Below are positions 56,350 through 64,000 of a stretch of 64,000 nt of DNA, piece by piece. Position 1 is the stretch's first letter; each line of letters starts with the position of its first letter. A program made the translations under genes and the position numbers. Origin of the DNA: Sphingomonas sp. Leaf34 (lineage in GTDB: Bacteria; Pseudomonadota; Alphaproteobacteria; Sphingomonadales; Sphingomonadaceae). Location of the stretch: the NCBI RefSeq assembly GCF_001421805.1, contig NZ_LMLC01000005.1:186001-250000 (forward strand). The letters are read 5' to 3'. The notes under the pieces were generated by a model. That model made no database searches. It was not told the origin of the DNA and saw only the letters and a list, made by a program, of their open reading frames with translations.

Positions 56350-56568
56350 ATGCCTGATCAAGACCGCATCGTCGCGATCGGGTTGCTCACGCAGCGCGAC
56401 GTCTTCGCGCTCGGCCACGACCTGTCGCGAGTCTATCCGATCGACGAGGCGCCGTGCTTCGGTGCGTTGCTCGGCGCGATCGACGATGCCGACCGCGCGT
56501 TCCACCGCGCGCATGATGCGCGGCAGCTTGCCAGCGCACCCCGACACGGCGCAACCTCGCGCGGGTAG
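56350..56568 (+). CDS. small hypothetical protein
   Basis: 72 aa (MPDQDRIVAIGLLTQRDVFA, LGHDLSRVYPIDEAPCFGAL), with a plausible globular N-terminal 55 residues. GGGAG lies about 9 bp upstream. No family recognised; it precedes the MAPEG gene by 36 bp and may be co-transcribed. Confidence 0.58.
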   Translation: MPDQDRIVAIGLLTQRDVFALGHDLSRVYPIDEAPCFGALLGAIDDADRAFHRAHDARQLASAPRHGATSRG

Positions 56569-56604
56569 CGGCGTTCGAGACCCGCACCCCTGCGGAGATC
56601 GACG

Positions 56605-57000
56605 ATGACGCTGCCTACCGAATTGCTGCTGCTGGGCTGGTCGACGGTCCTGCTGTTCGCCTATGTCATGATCCAGGGACAGACCGCGACGCGCGATCGC
56701 GGGCTCGACTGGAATGCCGGCCCACGCGACGGCGACCAGAAGCCGCTGGGCGAGATGGCCGGCCGCGCCGAACGCGCGCTGAAGAACTTCCAGGAAACCT
56801 ATCCGGTGTTCGTCGCGCTCGCGCTGGGGCTGGCGGTGACCGATCGCACCGGCGGGCTCGGCGCGATCGGTGCTTGGCTGTGGTTCGGCGCGCGGATCGC
56901 GTACATCCCGCTATATCTGTTTGGCATCCGCTATGTCCGCAGCCTGTGCTGGCTGGCGTCGATCCTCGGGCTTCTGCTGATGCTGATCCGCTTCCTCTGA
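56605..57000 (+). CDS. MAPEG-family membrane protein
   Basis: 131 aa with four hydrophobic segments and the MAPEG pattern: GRAERALKNFQETYPVFVAL (the glutathione-binding RxxxNxxE region) and ARIAYIPLYLFGIRYVRSL. The family contains membrane glutathione transferases and related enzymes; most bacterial members are uncharacterised. GGAG precedes ATG 56605. Confidence 0.88.
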   Translation: MTLPTELLLLGWSTVLLFAYVMIQGQTATRDRGLDWNAGPRDGDQKPLGEMAGRAERALKNFQETYPVFVALALGLAVTDRTGGLGAIGAWLWFGARIAYIPLYLFGIRYVRSLCWLASILGLLLMLIRFL

Positions 57001-57003
57001 GAT

Positions 57004-57879
57004 TCAGTCGCGCAAGGTGCGGATGATCGCCGAGAAGTCGAGCCCACCCTGCCCGGCCGCCGCGAACGCTTCGTAGCGCTCGGCGGCCTTCGCGCCCATT
57101 GGCGTATCCGCGCCGACGTCCTGCGCTGCCGCCATTGCGAGGCGCAGGTCCTTGAGCATCAGCGCGGCTGCGAACCCGCCCTGATAGTCATGGTCGGCGG
57201 GCGTGTCGGGCCCGATCCCGGGCAGCGGCGCATAGCTCGTCATCGACCAGCTCTGGCCCGAGGATACGCTGGCGATGTCGTAAAAGGCCTGCGGGTCGAG
57301 CCCGAGCTTGTCGGCCAGCACGAACGCCTCGCAGGTCGCGATCATCGTCGCGCCGAGGATCATGTTGTTGCAGATCTTCGCCGCCTGCCCCGCGCCGTTC
57401 GCGCCGGCGTGGATCACCGCTTTGCCCATGTCGGCGAGGATCGGCTGCGCGCGATCGAACGCCTCGCGCGAACCGCCGACCATGAAGGTGAGCGTCCCCG
57501 CATTGGCCGCACCGATCCCGCCCGAGACGGGCGCGTCGACCGCGGCGAGACCCTTGGCCTGCGCCGCCGTCGCGACCTGCTTGGCGGTCGCGACGTCGAT
57601 CGTCGAGCAGTCGATCAGGATCGCGGAGGGCGATGCGACGCCGAACAGCGTGTCGTACACCTCGGCGACGTGCTTGCCGGCGGGGAGCATCGTCACGATC
57701 GCCTCGGCACCGTCCGCGGCTTCGGCGGCGGAGGCGACGGGCAGGCAGCCGGCGGCTTTCGCCCGGTCCAGCGCGTCGGTGCTCAAGTCGAACGCGCGGA
57801 CGTCATGACCCTTCTTCGCGAGGTTGGCAGCCATCCCGCCGCCCATGTTGCCGAGCCCGATGAATCCGATGCGTGCCAT
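57004..57879 (-). CDS. mmsB: 3-hydroxyisobutyrate dehydrogenase
   Basis: 291 aa NAD-dependent beta-hydroxyacid dehydrogenase. N-terminal GFIGLGNMGGGMAANL (Rossmann), substrate motif DAPVSGGIGAA, catalytic Lys in GQAAKICNNM. It oxidises 3-hydroxyisobutyrate to methylmalonate semialdehyde in valine catabolism. The start MARIGFIGLG at 57879 has GGAGAGA upstream; the longer frame is unneeded. Last gene of the minus-strand valine cluster; palindromic repeats separate it from the hydratase gene. Confidence 0.94.
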   Translation of the reverse strand: MARIGFIGLGNMGGGMAANLAKKGHDVRAFDLSTDALDRAKAAGCLPVASAAEAADGAEAIVTMLPAGKHVAEVYDTLFGVASPSAILIDCSTIDVATAKQVATAAQAKGLAAVDAPVSGGIGAANAGTLTFMVGGSREAFDRAQPILADMGKAVIHAGANGAGQAAKICNNMILGATMIATCEAFVLADKLGLDPQAFYDIASVSSGQSWSMTSYAPLPGIGPDTPADHDYQGGFAAALMLKDLRLAMAAAQDVGADTPMGAKAAERYEAFAAAGQGGLDFSAIIRTLRD

Positions 57880-57965
57880 GTTCTCTCTCCTAAATCTGCC
57901 GCGGCGACTGTGTCGCTCGCGATCCAACCCCGCGATCTGCGGCTACGTCCTGCCCCCCAAACTCC

Positions 57966-58046
57966 GTCGCCCTGACGAAAGTCAGGATCCAGAGCCAAGA
58001 CCGACACCGCCCGTAACCCTGGATCCTGACTTTCGTCAGGATAACG
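57966..58046. repeat. palindromic repeat TCCTGACGAAAGTCAGGA family
   Basis: CCTGACGAAAGTCAGGATCC faces GGATCCTGACTTTCGTCAGG across about 35 bp, in the gap between the hydratase stop and mmsB start. Confidence 0.88.
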
Positions 58047-58066
58047 GGCGGGCGGCGACGCGCCTG

Positions 58067-58843
58067 CTACTTCCCCGTCCAGCTCCCCGCGCGCTTCTCG
58101 ACGAAGGCGGCCATGCCTTCGCTCTGGTCCGCGGTGCCGAACAGCCCGTGGAACAGCCGCCGCTCGAACTGGACGCCCATCGCGAGCCCCGTCTCGAACG
58201 CCGCGTTGACCATCTCCTTGTTCGCCAGCACCGCCAACGGCGCCATCGCGGCGATGGTGGCTGCGGTCTTCACCGCTTCCTCGACCAGCTCGTCGGCGGG
58301 GATGATCCGCGAGACGAGGCCTGCACGCTCCGCCTCGACCGCATCAATCATCCGCCCGGTCAGCACCATCTCCATCGCCTTGGCCTTGCCGACCGCATGC
58401 GTGAGGCGCTGCGATCCCCCCATGCCGGGGGAGACCGCAAGCTTGATCTCGGGCTGGCCGAACTTGGCGGTGTCCGCGGCGAGGATGAAGTCGCACATCA
58501 TCGCAACCTCGCAGCCGCCGCCCAGCGCATAGCCCGCGACCGCGGCGATGATCGGCTTGCGCGTCCGCGTCACCTGCTCCCAGCCGGCGAAGAAGTTGCT
58601 GGCATACATGTCGGCAAAGCCCTGGCTCTGCATCTCCTTGATGTCCGCGCCCGCGGCGAACGCCTTGGCGCTACCGGTCAGCACCGCGCAGCCCTGCGAC
58701 GGATCCGCATCGAACGCGGTGAATGCGGCGATCAGGTCCGCGAGCACCTGCGAATTGAGCGCGTTGAGCGCCTGCGGCCGGTTGAGCGTGACGAGCGTGA
58801 CCTGCCCGCGCTGCTCGACGAGGATCGTTTCGTAATCGGCCAT
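58067..58843 (-). CDS. enoyl-CoA hydratase
   Basis: 258 aa crotonase-fold enzyme. Oxyanion-hole segments are [10 protein letters not shown] and [13 protein letters not shown]; the catalytic Glu pair is expected in [16 protein letters not shown]. In this cluster it would hydrate methacrylyl-CoA from valine (inference), though the enzyme family is broad. The start at 58843 ([11 protein letters not shown]) has GGAG at about 6 bp; the frame extends four codons further. Confidence 0.9.
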   Translation of the reverse strand: MADYETILVEQRGQVTLVTLNRPQALNALNSQVLADLIAAFTAFDADPSQGCAVLTGSAKAFAAGADIKEMQSQGFADMYASNFFAGWEQVTRTRKPIIAAVAGYALGGGCEVAMMCDFILAADTAKFGQPEIKLAVSPGMGGSQRLTHAVGKAKAMEMVLTGRMIDAVEAERAGLVSRIIPADELVEEAVKTAATIAAMAPLAVLANKEMVNAAFETGLAMGVQFERRLFHGLFGTADQSEGMAAFVEKRAGSWTGK

Positions 58844-58861
58844 GTCAGTCTCCAATAAGCA

Positions 58862-58945
58862 TCGTCATCCTGGACTTGATCCAGGATCCAGAGCCACGAG
58901 CGTCATCGCAAATGGCTCTGGATCCCGACTTTCGTCCGAATGACG
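58862..58945. repeat. degenerate palindromic repeat
   Basis: CCTGGACTTGATCCAGGATCC at one side and GGATCCCGACTTTCGTCCG at the other; a diverged copy of the TCCTGACGAAAGTCAGGA family between the hydratase and hydrolase genes. Confidence 0.7.
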
Positions 58946-58947
58946 GA

Positions 58948-59988
58948 TTAACCCGGCGTCCACGCCTCGCTCTCCGGCAGCGGCGCGAAGATCTGGTCGA
59001 TCACGTGATCGGTCACGTCCTCGGGCGTCGCCGGATCCCAGCGCGGCGCATTGTCCTTGTCGACGATCACCGCGCGGACGCCCTCGATGAAGTCGTGCCG
59101 CTGCACGACATGGGCGCCGACCGCGTATTCCTGTTTCATCTCGTCCGCGAAGCTCGCCATCGCCGCACCCTCGTGGAGCAGCCGCAGCGACACCTTCATC
59201 GTCTGCGGCGACTTGGTCCTGAGCGTCGCAAGCGTCTTTGCCGCCCACGCGCCACCATCGGCGTCGAGCGCGGCAAAGATCTCCTCGAGCACGTCGGACG
59301 CAAACAGCCGGTCGATATCCTCGCGATGCGTCATGATCTCGGCATCGTCGGGTACGTCGGACGACCCTTCGAGTATGACGTCGATCTCGCGCGGACGCTC
59401 GGCGATCCAGTCCTTCACGCTCTCGAGCTTGGCGCTCGTCAGATAATGCGTCGCCAGGCCTAGCGCCAGGCAATCGGCGCCGTTAATCCGGTGCCCGGTC
59501 AGCGCGAGATACTGCCCGATCCGCCCCGGCAGCCGCGACAGATACCATCCCCCGCCGACATCGGGGAACAGCCCGATCCCCGTCTCGGGCATCGCGAACT
59601 TGGTGTTCTCGGTCGCCACGCGATACGTACACGGCAAAGTGAGCCCGACGCCGCCGCCCATCGTGATCCCGTCCATGAAAGCGACGATCGGCTTGGCATA
59701 GACGAACAGCCGGTGGTTCATCCGGTACTCGGCATGGAAGAACGCCCGCGCCTCGACGCCGTCGGTTGCACCCGATGCGGCCAGCATCCGGATATCACCC
59801 CCGGCACAGAATCCGCGACCCTCGGCATGATCCACGACGATCGCCTCGACCGACGCATCCCCGCGCCACGCCTCGAGCGCCTCCAGCACGCCTTCGCACA
59901 TGGCGAGGTTCAGCGCGTGCAACGCCTTTGGCCGGTTCAACCGTATCCGGCCGACAGGCCCCTCTTTCTCAACGATCAGGTCGGTCAC
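58948..59988 (-). CDS. 3-hydroxyisobutyryl-CoA hydrolase (HIBCH-like)
   Basis: 346 aa crotonase-superfamily thioesterase. GRGFCAGGDIRMLA and MDGITMGGGVGLTLPCTYRVA form the oxyanion hole; ETGIGLFPDVGGGWYLSRLPG is diagnostic for the HIBCH group, and the extra C-terminal part (LHEGAAMASFADEMKQEY) fits its length. It releases 3-hydroxyisobutyrate, the substrate of mmsB. Some annotate this family as enoyl-CoA hydratase/isomerase. Confidence 0.93.
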   Translation of the reverse strand: MTDLIVEKEGPVGRIRLNRPKALHALNLAMCEGVLEALEAWRGDASVEAIVVDHAEGRGFCAGGDIRMLAASGATDGVEARAFFHAEYRMNHRLFVYAKPIVAFMDGITMGGGVGLTLPCTYRVATENTKFAMPETGIGLFPDVGGGWYLSRLPGRIGQYLALTGHRINGADCLALGLATHYLTSAKLESVKDWIAERPREIDVILEGSSDVPDDAEIMTHREDIDRLFASDVLEEIFAALDADGGAWAAKTLATLRTKSPQTMKVSLRLLHEGAAMASFADEMKQEYAVGAHVVQRHDFIEGVRAVIVDKDNAPRWDPATPEDVTDHVIDQIFAPLPESEAWTPG

Positions 59989-60010
59989 GACGCAAGCCTT
60001 TCGGGCAACA

Positions 60011-60081
60011 TCTCTGCGCTCTCTGCGCCTCCGCGCGAAAAATCTTTGCGCGCAGAGGCGCAGAGAGCGCGGAGAAGAAAG
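60011..60081. repeat. inverted repeat GCGCAGAGAGCGC type
   Basis: TCTGCGCTCTCTGCGCCTC and GAGGCGCAGAGAGCGCGGAG face each other across GCGCGAAAAATCTTTGCGCG, between the hydrolase start and the dehydrogenase stop. It is a different family from the other repeats in the window. Confidence 0.8.
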
Positions 60082-60100
60082 ATGGGATCGCTGCGCGGGC

Positions 60101-61243
60101 TCATTGCCGGGTCAGTTCGCGGCCGACGATCATGCGCATGACCTGGTTTGTGCCCTCGAGGATCGAATGCACGCGCAAGTCGCGCCAGAAACGCTCGATC
60201 GGGTAATCCTGCAAATACCCATAGCCGCCGTGCAGCTGCAACGCGCGGTCGACCACCGACGAGCCGGTGTCGGTCGCCAGCCGCTTCGCCATCGCCGCGA
60301 ACTTGGTCTTGTCGGGCGCGTTCGCGGTCACCTTGGCTGCCGCGATGTACAGCAGCGCGCGCGCCGCCTCCAATTCGGTCGCCATGTCGGCCAGCATGAA
60401 CTGCGTGTTCTGGAAGTCCGCGATGGGCTTCCCGAACTGCTTGCGGTCGCGCGTATAGACGATCGCCTCGTCAAGACACCGCTGCGCACCGCCGAGCGAG
60501 CACGCCCCGATGTTCAGCCGCCCGCCATCGAGCCCCATCATCGCGATCCGGAACCCCTCGCCCTCGCCGCCGACCATGTTGGCACCCGGCACGCGCACGC
60601 CGTCGAAGATCACCTGCCGAGTCGGCTGCGAATGCCACCCCAGCTTCTTCTCGTTCGCGCCGAAGGACACGCCGGGCATGTCCTTTTCAATCACCAGGCA
60701 GGAGATGCCCTTGGGGCCGTCCTCACCCGTGCGGACCATGGTGACATACACCTCGTTCTCACCCGCCCCCGAGATGAACTGCTTCGAGCCCGTCACGATC
60801 CAGTCGTCGCCGTCGCGCACCGCGCGCGTCTTGAGCGCGGCGGCATCCGACCCCGAACCCGGCTCGGTCAGGCAATAGCTGGCCAGCCGGTCCATCGTGA
60901 CGAGATCGGGAAGATACTTGTCCTTCACCGCGGCCGATCCGAACCGGTCGATCATCCACGCCGCCATGTTGTGGATGCTGATGAACGCGCTCGTCGACGG
61001 GCACCCGTACGACATCGCCTCCATGATCAGCGCGGCTTCGAGACGCCCGAGCGCGATCCCGCCGCTCTCCTCGCTGACATAGATCGCCGCGAAGCCGAGC
61101 TCGGCCGCCGCCTTGATCGTGTCACGCGGAAAGATGTGCTTCTCGTCCCACTCCGCCGCATGCGGGGTGATCCGGTCGGCGGTGAAGCGGCGCGCCAGCT
61201 CCTGGATCTCGCGCTGGTCATCGGTAAGGTCGAACTGGTTCAT
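60101..61243 (-). CDS. isobutyryl-CoA dehydrogenase-type acyl-CoA dehydrogenase
   Basis: 380 aa FAD flavoenzyme. CLTEPGSGSDAAALKT and GSKQFISGAGENEVY are the FAD/substrate signatures, GGRLNIGACSLGGAQRCLDE the middle helix, and the catalytic Glu lies in HSILEGTNQVMRMIVGREL. Together with the neighbours it fits isobutyryl-CoA oxidation in valine breakdown. Two adjacent ATG (61243, 61246) follow AAGGA; the inner one gives better spacing. Confidence 0.92.
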   Translation of the reverse strand: MNQFDLTDDQREIQELARRFTADRITPHAAEWDEKHIFPRDTIKAAAELGFAAIYVSEESGGIALGRLEAALIMEAMSYGCPSTSAFISIHNMAAWMIDRFGSAAVKDKYLPDLVTMDRLASYCLTEPGSGSDAAALKTRAVRDGDDWIVTGSKQFISGAGENEVYVTMVRTGEDGPKGISCLVIEKDMPGVSFGANEKKLGWHSQPTRQVIFDGVRVPGANMVGGEGEGFRIAMMGLDGGRLNIGACSLGGAQRCLDEAIVYTRDRKQFGKPIADFQNTQFMLADMATELEAARALLYIAAAKVTANAPDKTKFAAMAKRLATDTGSSVVDRALQLHGGYGYLQDYPIERFWRDLRVHSILEGTNQVMRMIVGRELTRQ

Positions 61244-61298
61244 CATCTGTCCTTCAGCGCGCGGCGCCGGTTCCGGTCGTCCGCGCAAGTCCTCTCGT

Positions 61299-62144
61299 TC
61301 AGCGGAATACCACGGTCCGCTTGCCGTTGCGCAGCACGCGCCGCTCGGCGATCCATCCCACCGCCCGCGCGAGCACCTGCGCCTCGCTGTCGCGACCGAT
61401 CGCGATCAGATCCTTGACGGTCGCGCGGTGATCGACCCGCTCGGCAGCCTGCTCGATGATCGGCCCCTCGTCGAGGTCGCTCGTCACGAAATGCGCGGTC
61501 GCGCCGATCAGCTTCACGCCGCGCGCATGCGCCTGGTGATAGGGCCGCGCGCCCTTGAAGCTCGGCAGGAAGCTGTGATGGATGTTGATGCACCGCCCCG
61601 CCAGCCGCTCGACCAGCCCGGCGCTCAGTACCTGCATATAACGCGCGAGCACCAGCAGGTCGGCCCCGCTCGTCTCGAACAGGTCGATCAGCGCCGCCTC
61701 CTGCGTCGCGCGGCTGTCCGCATCGACCGGCAGGTGATGGAAGGGCAGCCCGTGCCATTCGGTCAGCCCGCGCAACGCCTCATGGTTCGACACCACGCCG
61801 ACCGGATCGATCGGCAGCGCGCCGGTCGACCAGCGATGGAGCAGGTCGTTCAGGCAATGCGACGTCGTCGACACCGCGACCAGCACGCGCGGCCGCGCCT
61901 CGGCGGCAACCAGCGCCCAGTCGAGCGCAAACGCCGCGCCGACGGTGCCGAGCCGCGCGCGCAACTCCGCCTCGCCGTCATCGAGCGCGCTGAACACGAC
62001 GCGCATGAAGAAGCGCCCGGTCTCGAGATCGGCATATTGCTGGCTGTCGAGAATGAACCCGCCTGCCGCGGCGAGCGCGCTCGTCACCGCGGCGACGATG
62101 CCGACGCGGTCCTCGCAGGTGAAGGTCAGTATCTGCGTGGTCAT
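61299..62144 (-). CDS. purU: formyltetrahydrofolate deformylase
   Basis: 281 aa. N-terminal ACT domain (TTQILTFTCEDRVGIVAAVT), then a formyl-transferase-type domain with VGVVSNHEALRG, LARYMQVLS and the catalytic NIHHSFLPSFKGARPY, plus ATAHFVTSDLDEGPIIEQ (Asp). It releases formate from 10-formyl-THF and balances one-carbon pools. Its start overlaps the VOC gene stop (ATGA). It is unusual inside a valine catabolic cluster; perhaps only a transcriptional neighbour. Confidence 0.94.
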   Translation of the reverse strand: MTTQILTFTCEDRVGIVAAVTSALAAAGGFILDSQQYADLETGRFFMRVVFSALDDGEAELRARLGTVGAAFALDWALVAAEARPRVLVAVSTTSHCLNDLLHRWSTGALPIDPVGVVSNHEALRGLTEWHGLPFHHLPVDADSRATQEAALIDLFETSGADLLVLARYMQVLSAGLVERLAGRCINIHHSFLPSFKGARPYHQAHARGVKLIGATAHFVTSDLDEGPIIEQAAERVDHRATVKDLIAIGRDSEAQVLARAVGWIAERRVLRNGKRTVVFR

Positions 62145-62524
62145 GCGCGCGTCCCGATCAGGTCCCATCGGTTGCCGTATAGATCGGCGAACACGACGAC
62201 CCAACCATAGGATTCGCAGCGTGGTTCCTCCTGAAAGGCCACGCCGCGTGCCCGCATCCGGTCATAGGCGGCGTGAAAGTCGTCGACTTCGAGGAAGAAC
62301 GCGACACGCCCGCCAGCCGCACGGCCCAGCGCATCGGCCTGCTCCGATCCGACCGCACGCGCGAGCAACAACGAGGCACCGCCGCCCGGCGGGGCCACGC
62401 GGACCCATCGCTTGCCGTCGCCGAGATCGATATCCTCGACCAGCGCGAACCCGAGCGCATCGACGAAATAGCCGATAGCCTCGTCATAGTCGCGAACGAC
62501 CAGAGCAACCGACGCGAGCCGCAT
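62141..62524 (-). CDS. VOC/glyoxalase-family protein
   Basis: 127 aa, one vicinal-oxygen-chelate unit pair: MRLASVALVVRDYDEAIGYF at the start and VVVFADLYGNRWDLIGTR at the end, with the metal-ligand positions around them. Many are lyases or resistance proteins; no substrate can be assigned. The ATG overlaps the mmsA stop and its own stop overlaps purU, so three genes are translationally chained. Confidence 0.88.
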   Translation of the reverse strand: MRLASVALVVRDYDEAIGYFVDALGFALVEDIDLGDGKRWVRVAPPGGGASLLLARAVGSEQADALGRAAGGRVAFFLEVDDFHAAYDRMRARGVAFQEEPRCESYGWVVVFADLYGNRWDLIGTRA

Positions 62525-64000
62525 CACCCCATCGTCGGAATGACGAACGCGTCGGTATTCCGCGCCGGCCCGCCATCCTCGGCCATCGCCGGCAATGCCG
62601 ACCCATCCGGCCAACGCTGCGTGATCGTCTTGACCTTGGTCCAGAACTTCACGCCTTCCATCCCGTGCTGGTTGGTGTCGCCGAACGCGCTGCGCTTCCA
62701 CCCGCCGAAGGTGTGATACGCGACCGGCACCGGAATCGGCACGTTGATCCCGACCATCCCGACGTTCACCCGCGCCGCGAACTCGCGCGCGGCGTGGCCG
62801 TTGCGCGTGAAGATCGCGACGCCGTTGCCATATTGATGCTCGCTCGGCAGCCGCACCGCCTCCTCGAAGTCCGTCGCGCGGACGATCTGCAGCACCGGCC
62901 CGAAGATCTCCTCCTTGTACGCCGACATCTCCGTGGTGACGTGATCGAACAGCGACGGGCCGATGAAGAAACCCTTCTCATGCCCCTGAAGCGCGAACCC
63001 ACGCCCGTCGACGACGAGTTCGGCGCCTTCGTCGACACCCGTCTGGATCCAGTTCTCGATCCGGGTGCGATGCGCCGCGTTCACCACCGGCCCGTAATGC
63101 GCGTCGTTGTCGGTCGACACGCCCACGCGCAATGCGGCAATCGCCGGGATCAGCTTCTCGCGCAAAGCAATCGCGGTCTTCTCGCCGACCGGCACCACCA
63201 CCGGCAGCGCCATGCACCGCTCGCCCGCCGAGCCGAACGCCGCGCCCGACAGGTCGGCGACGACCTGGTCGAGATCCGCGTCGGGCATGACGATACCGTG
63301 GTTCTTCGCCCCACCCATCGCCTGGACGCGCTTGCCCGCCTCGACGCCGCGGCGGTACACATAATGCGCGATGTCGGACGACCCGACGAAGCTGACCGCC
63401 GCAATCGCCGGATGATCGAGGATCGCGTCGACCATCTCCTTGTCGCCGTGGACGACCTGGAAGATGCCCTCGGGCAGCCCCGCCTCGACGAACAGCTCGC
63501 CCAACCGCACCGGCACCGACGGGTCACGCTCGGACGGCTTCAGGATGAACGCGTTGCCGGTGGCGATCGCGACGCCGCTCATCCACAGCGGGATCATCGC
63601 CGGGAAATTGAACGGCGTGATCCCAGCGCCGATGCCGAGCGGCTGGCGCATCGAATACACGTCGATCCCCGGCCCCGCCCCTTGCGTATACTCGCCCTTG
63701 AGGATGTGGGGGATCCCGCAGCAGAACTCGATAACCTCGAGCCCACGCTGGATATCGCCCTTCGAATCCGCGATCACCTTGCCGTGCTCGGACGAGAGCA
63801 TGCGTGCCAGCTCGTCCATGTTCGCCTCCACGAGCCGCTTGAACTCGAACATGACGCGCGCACGACGCTGCGGGTTGGTCGCCGCCCAGCCCGGTTGCGC
63901 CTTCTGCGCGGCGGCGACCGCCGCATCGAGATCGACCGCACCCGACAGGCGTACGCGCGCCTGTACCTCGCCCGAATTCGGGTCGAACACGTCGCCGAAA
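62524..64000 (-). CDS. mmsA: methylmalonate-semialdehyde dehydrogenase (acylating), 5' end outside window
   Basis: About 490 aa visible; the frame continues past 64000 (FGDVFDPNSGEVQ), so the true N-terminus is missing. CoA-dependent aldehyde dehydrogenase: GITPFNFPAMIPLWM, GNAFILKPSERDPS, and the catalytic Cys in SAGERCMALPVVV; EIFGPVLQIVRA near the end. It turns methylmalonate semialdehyde into propionyl-CoA, the last step of valine catabolism. First visible gene of the cluster. Confidence 0.95.
   Translation of the reverse strand, partial: FGDVFDPNSGEVQARVRLSGAVDLDAAVAAAQKAQPGWAATNPQRRARVMFEFKRLVEANMDELARMLSSEHGKVIADSKGDIQRGLEVIEFCCGIPHILKGEYTQGAGPGIDVYSMRQPLGIGAGITPFNFPAMIPLWMSGVAIATGNAFILKPSERDPSVPVRLGELFVEAGLPEGIFQVVHGDKEMVDAILDHPAIAAVSFVGSSDIAHYVYRRGVEAGKRVQAMGGAKNHGIVMPDADLDQVVADLSGAAFGSAGERCMALPVVVPVGEKTAIALREKLIPAIAALRVGVSTDNDAHYGPVVNAAHRTRIENWIQTGVDEGAELVVDGRGFALQGHEKGFFIGPSLFDHVTTEMSAYKEEIFGPVLQIVRATDFEEAVRLPSEHQYGNGVAIFTRNGHAAREFAARVNVGMVGINVPIPVPVAYHTFGGWKRSAFGDTNQHGMEGVKFWTKVKTITQRWPDGSALPAMAEDGGPARNTDAFVIPTMG

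Overview
The window is GC-rich chromosomal DNA from an alphaproteobacterium, most likely a Sphingomonas or a close relative. The evidence is the gene families and their order (ileS-lspA-lipoprotein, RNase E with an acidic, Arg-rich tail, a CpdR-type regulator, TorF-like porin, FeS-type photolyase) and the many intergenic palindromes of the sphingomonad kind. About 53 kb is ordinary core or accessory chromosome. About 10.9 kb (32233-43148) is an integrated mobile element.

Left part (1-31.9 kb): ileS (5' end outside the window), lspA and a DUF3035/BamF-like lipoprotein form one overlapping transcription unit closed by a strong terminator. Then come a TorF-type porin, the overlapping pair sseA/metC-like (sulfur metabolism), an FeS-cluster (6-4) photolyase, queF, a glycosyltransferase fused to a six-hairpin-like domain followed by a GH130 glycosidase/phosphorylase, an OPT transporter, an AMIN-amidase, rne, an M48 protease plus DsbA-like pair, an ABC-2 exporter, a CPBP protein, glpX, dapD with a HAD nucleotidase, a lipoprotein subtilase and a luciferase-like oxidoreductase.

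Mobile element (32233-43148): it is bounded by a perfect 53-bp direct repeat of the 3' part of tRNA-Val(GAC), with a tyrosine integrase next to the intact tRNA. It carries an O-like replication gene set, two tandem Nu1-like small-terminase paralogues, an XRE/ImmA-IrrE pair, several tiny genes, a MerR-like regulator and unknown genes. I see no large terminase, portal, capsid or tail gene. The layout fits a phage satellite (PICI-like) better than a prophage. Inside it, accessory genes of more AT-rich composition are separated by copies of a roughly 120-bp repeat unit containing the dyad CTTGCACAGTGCAAG. The bracketed genes include a membrane protein coupled to a small protein built from three ELASIARN repeats, and an RHH/two-TM membrane pair. 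These are the best candidates for something undescribed.

Right part (43.2-64 kb): cpdR, an N-formylglutamate amidohydrolase, a divergent Mfd-family helicase, a GntR/FCD regulator divergent from dgoK-dgoA (galactonate catabolism), the overlapping bioF-bioD-bioA operon, a PHB-depolymerase-like esterase, a MATE exporter and MAPEG. A minus-strand valine/isobutyrate catabolic cluster follows (mmsA, VOC, purU, isobutyryl-CoA dehydrogenase, 3-hydroxyisobutyryl-CoA hydrolase, enoyl-CoA hydratase, mmsB); mmsA runs off the right edge.

At least six families of palindromic repeats decorate the intergenic spaces, and one copy sits in frame inside ileS.
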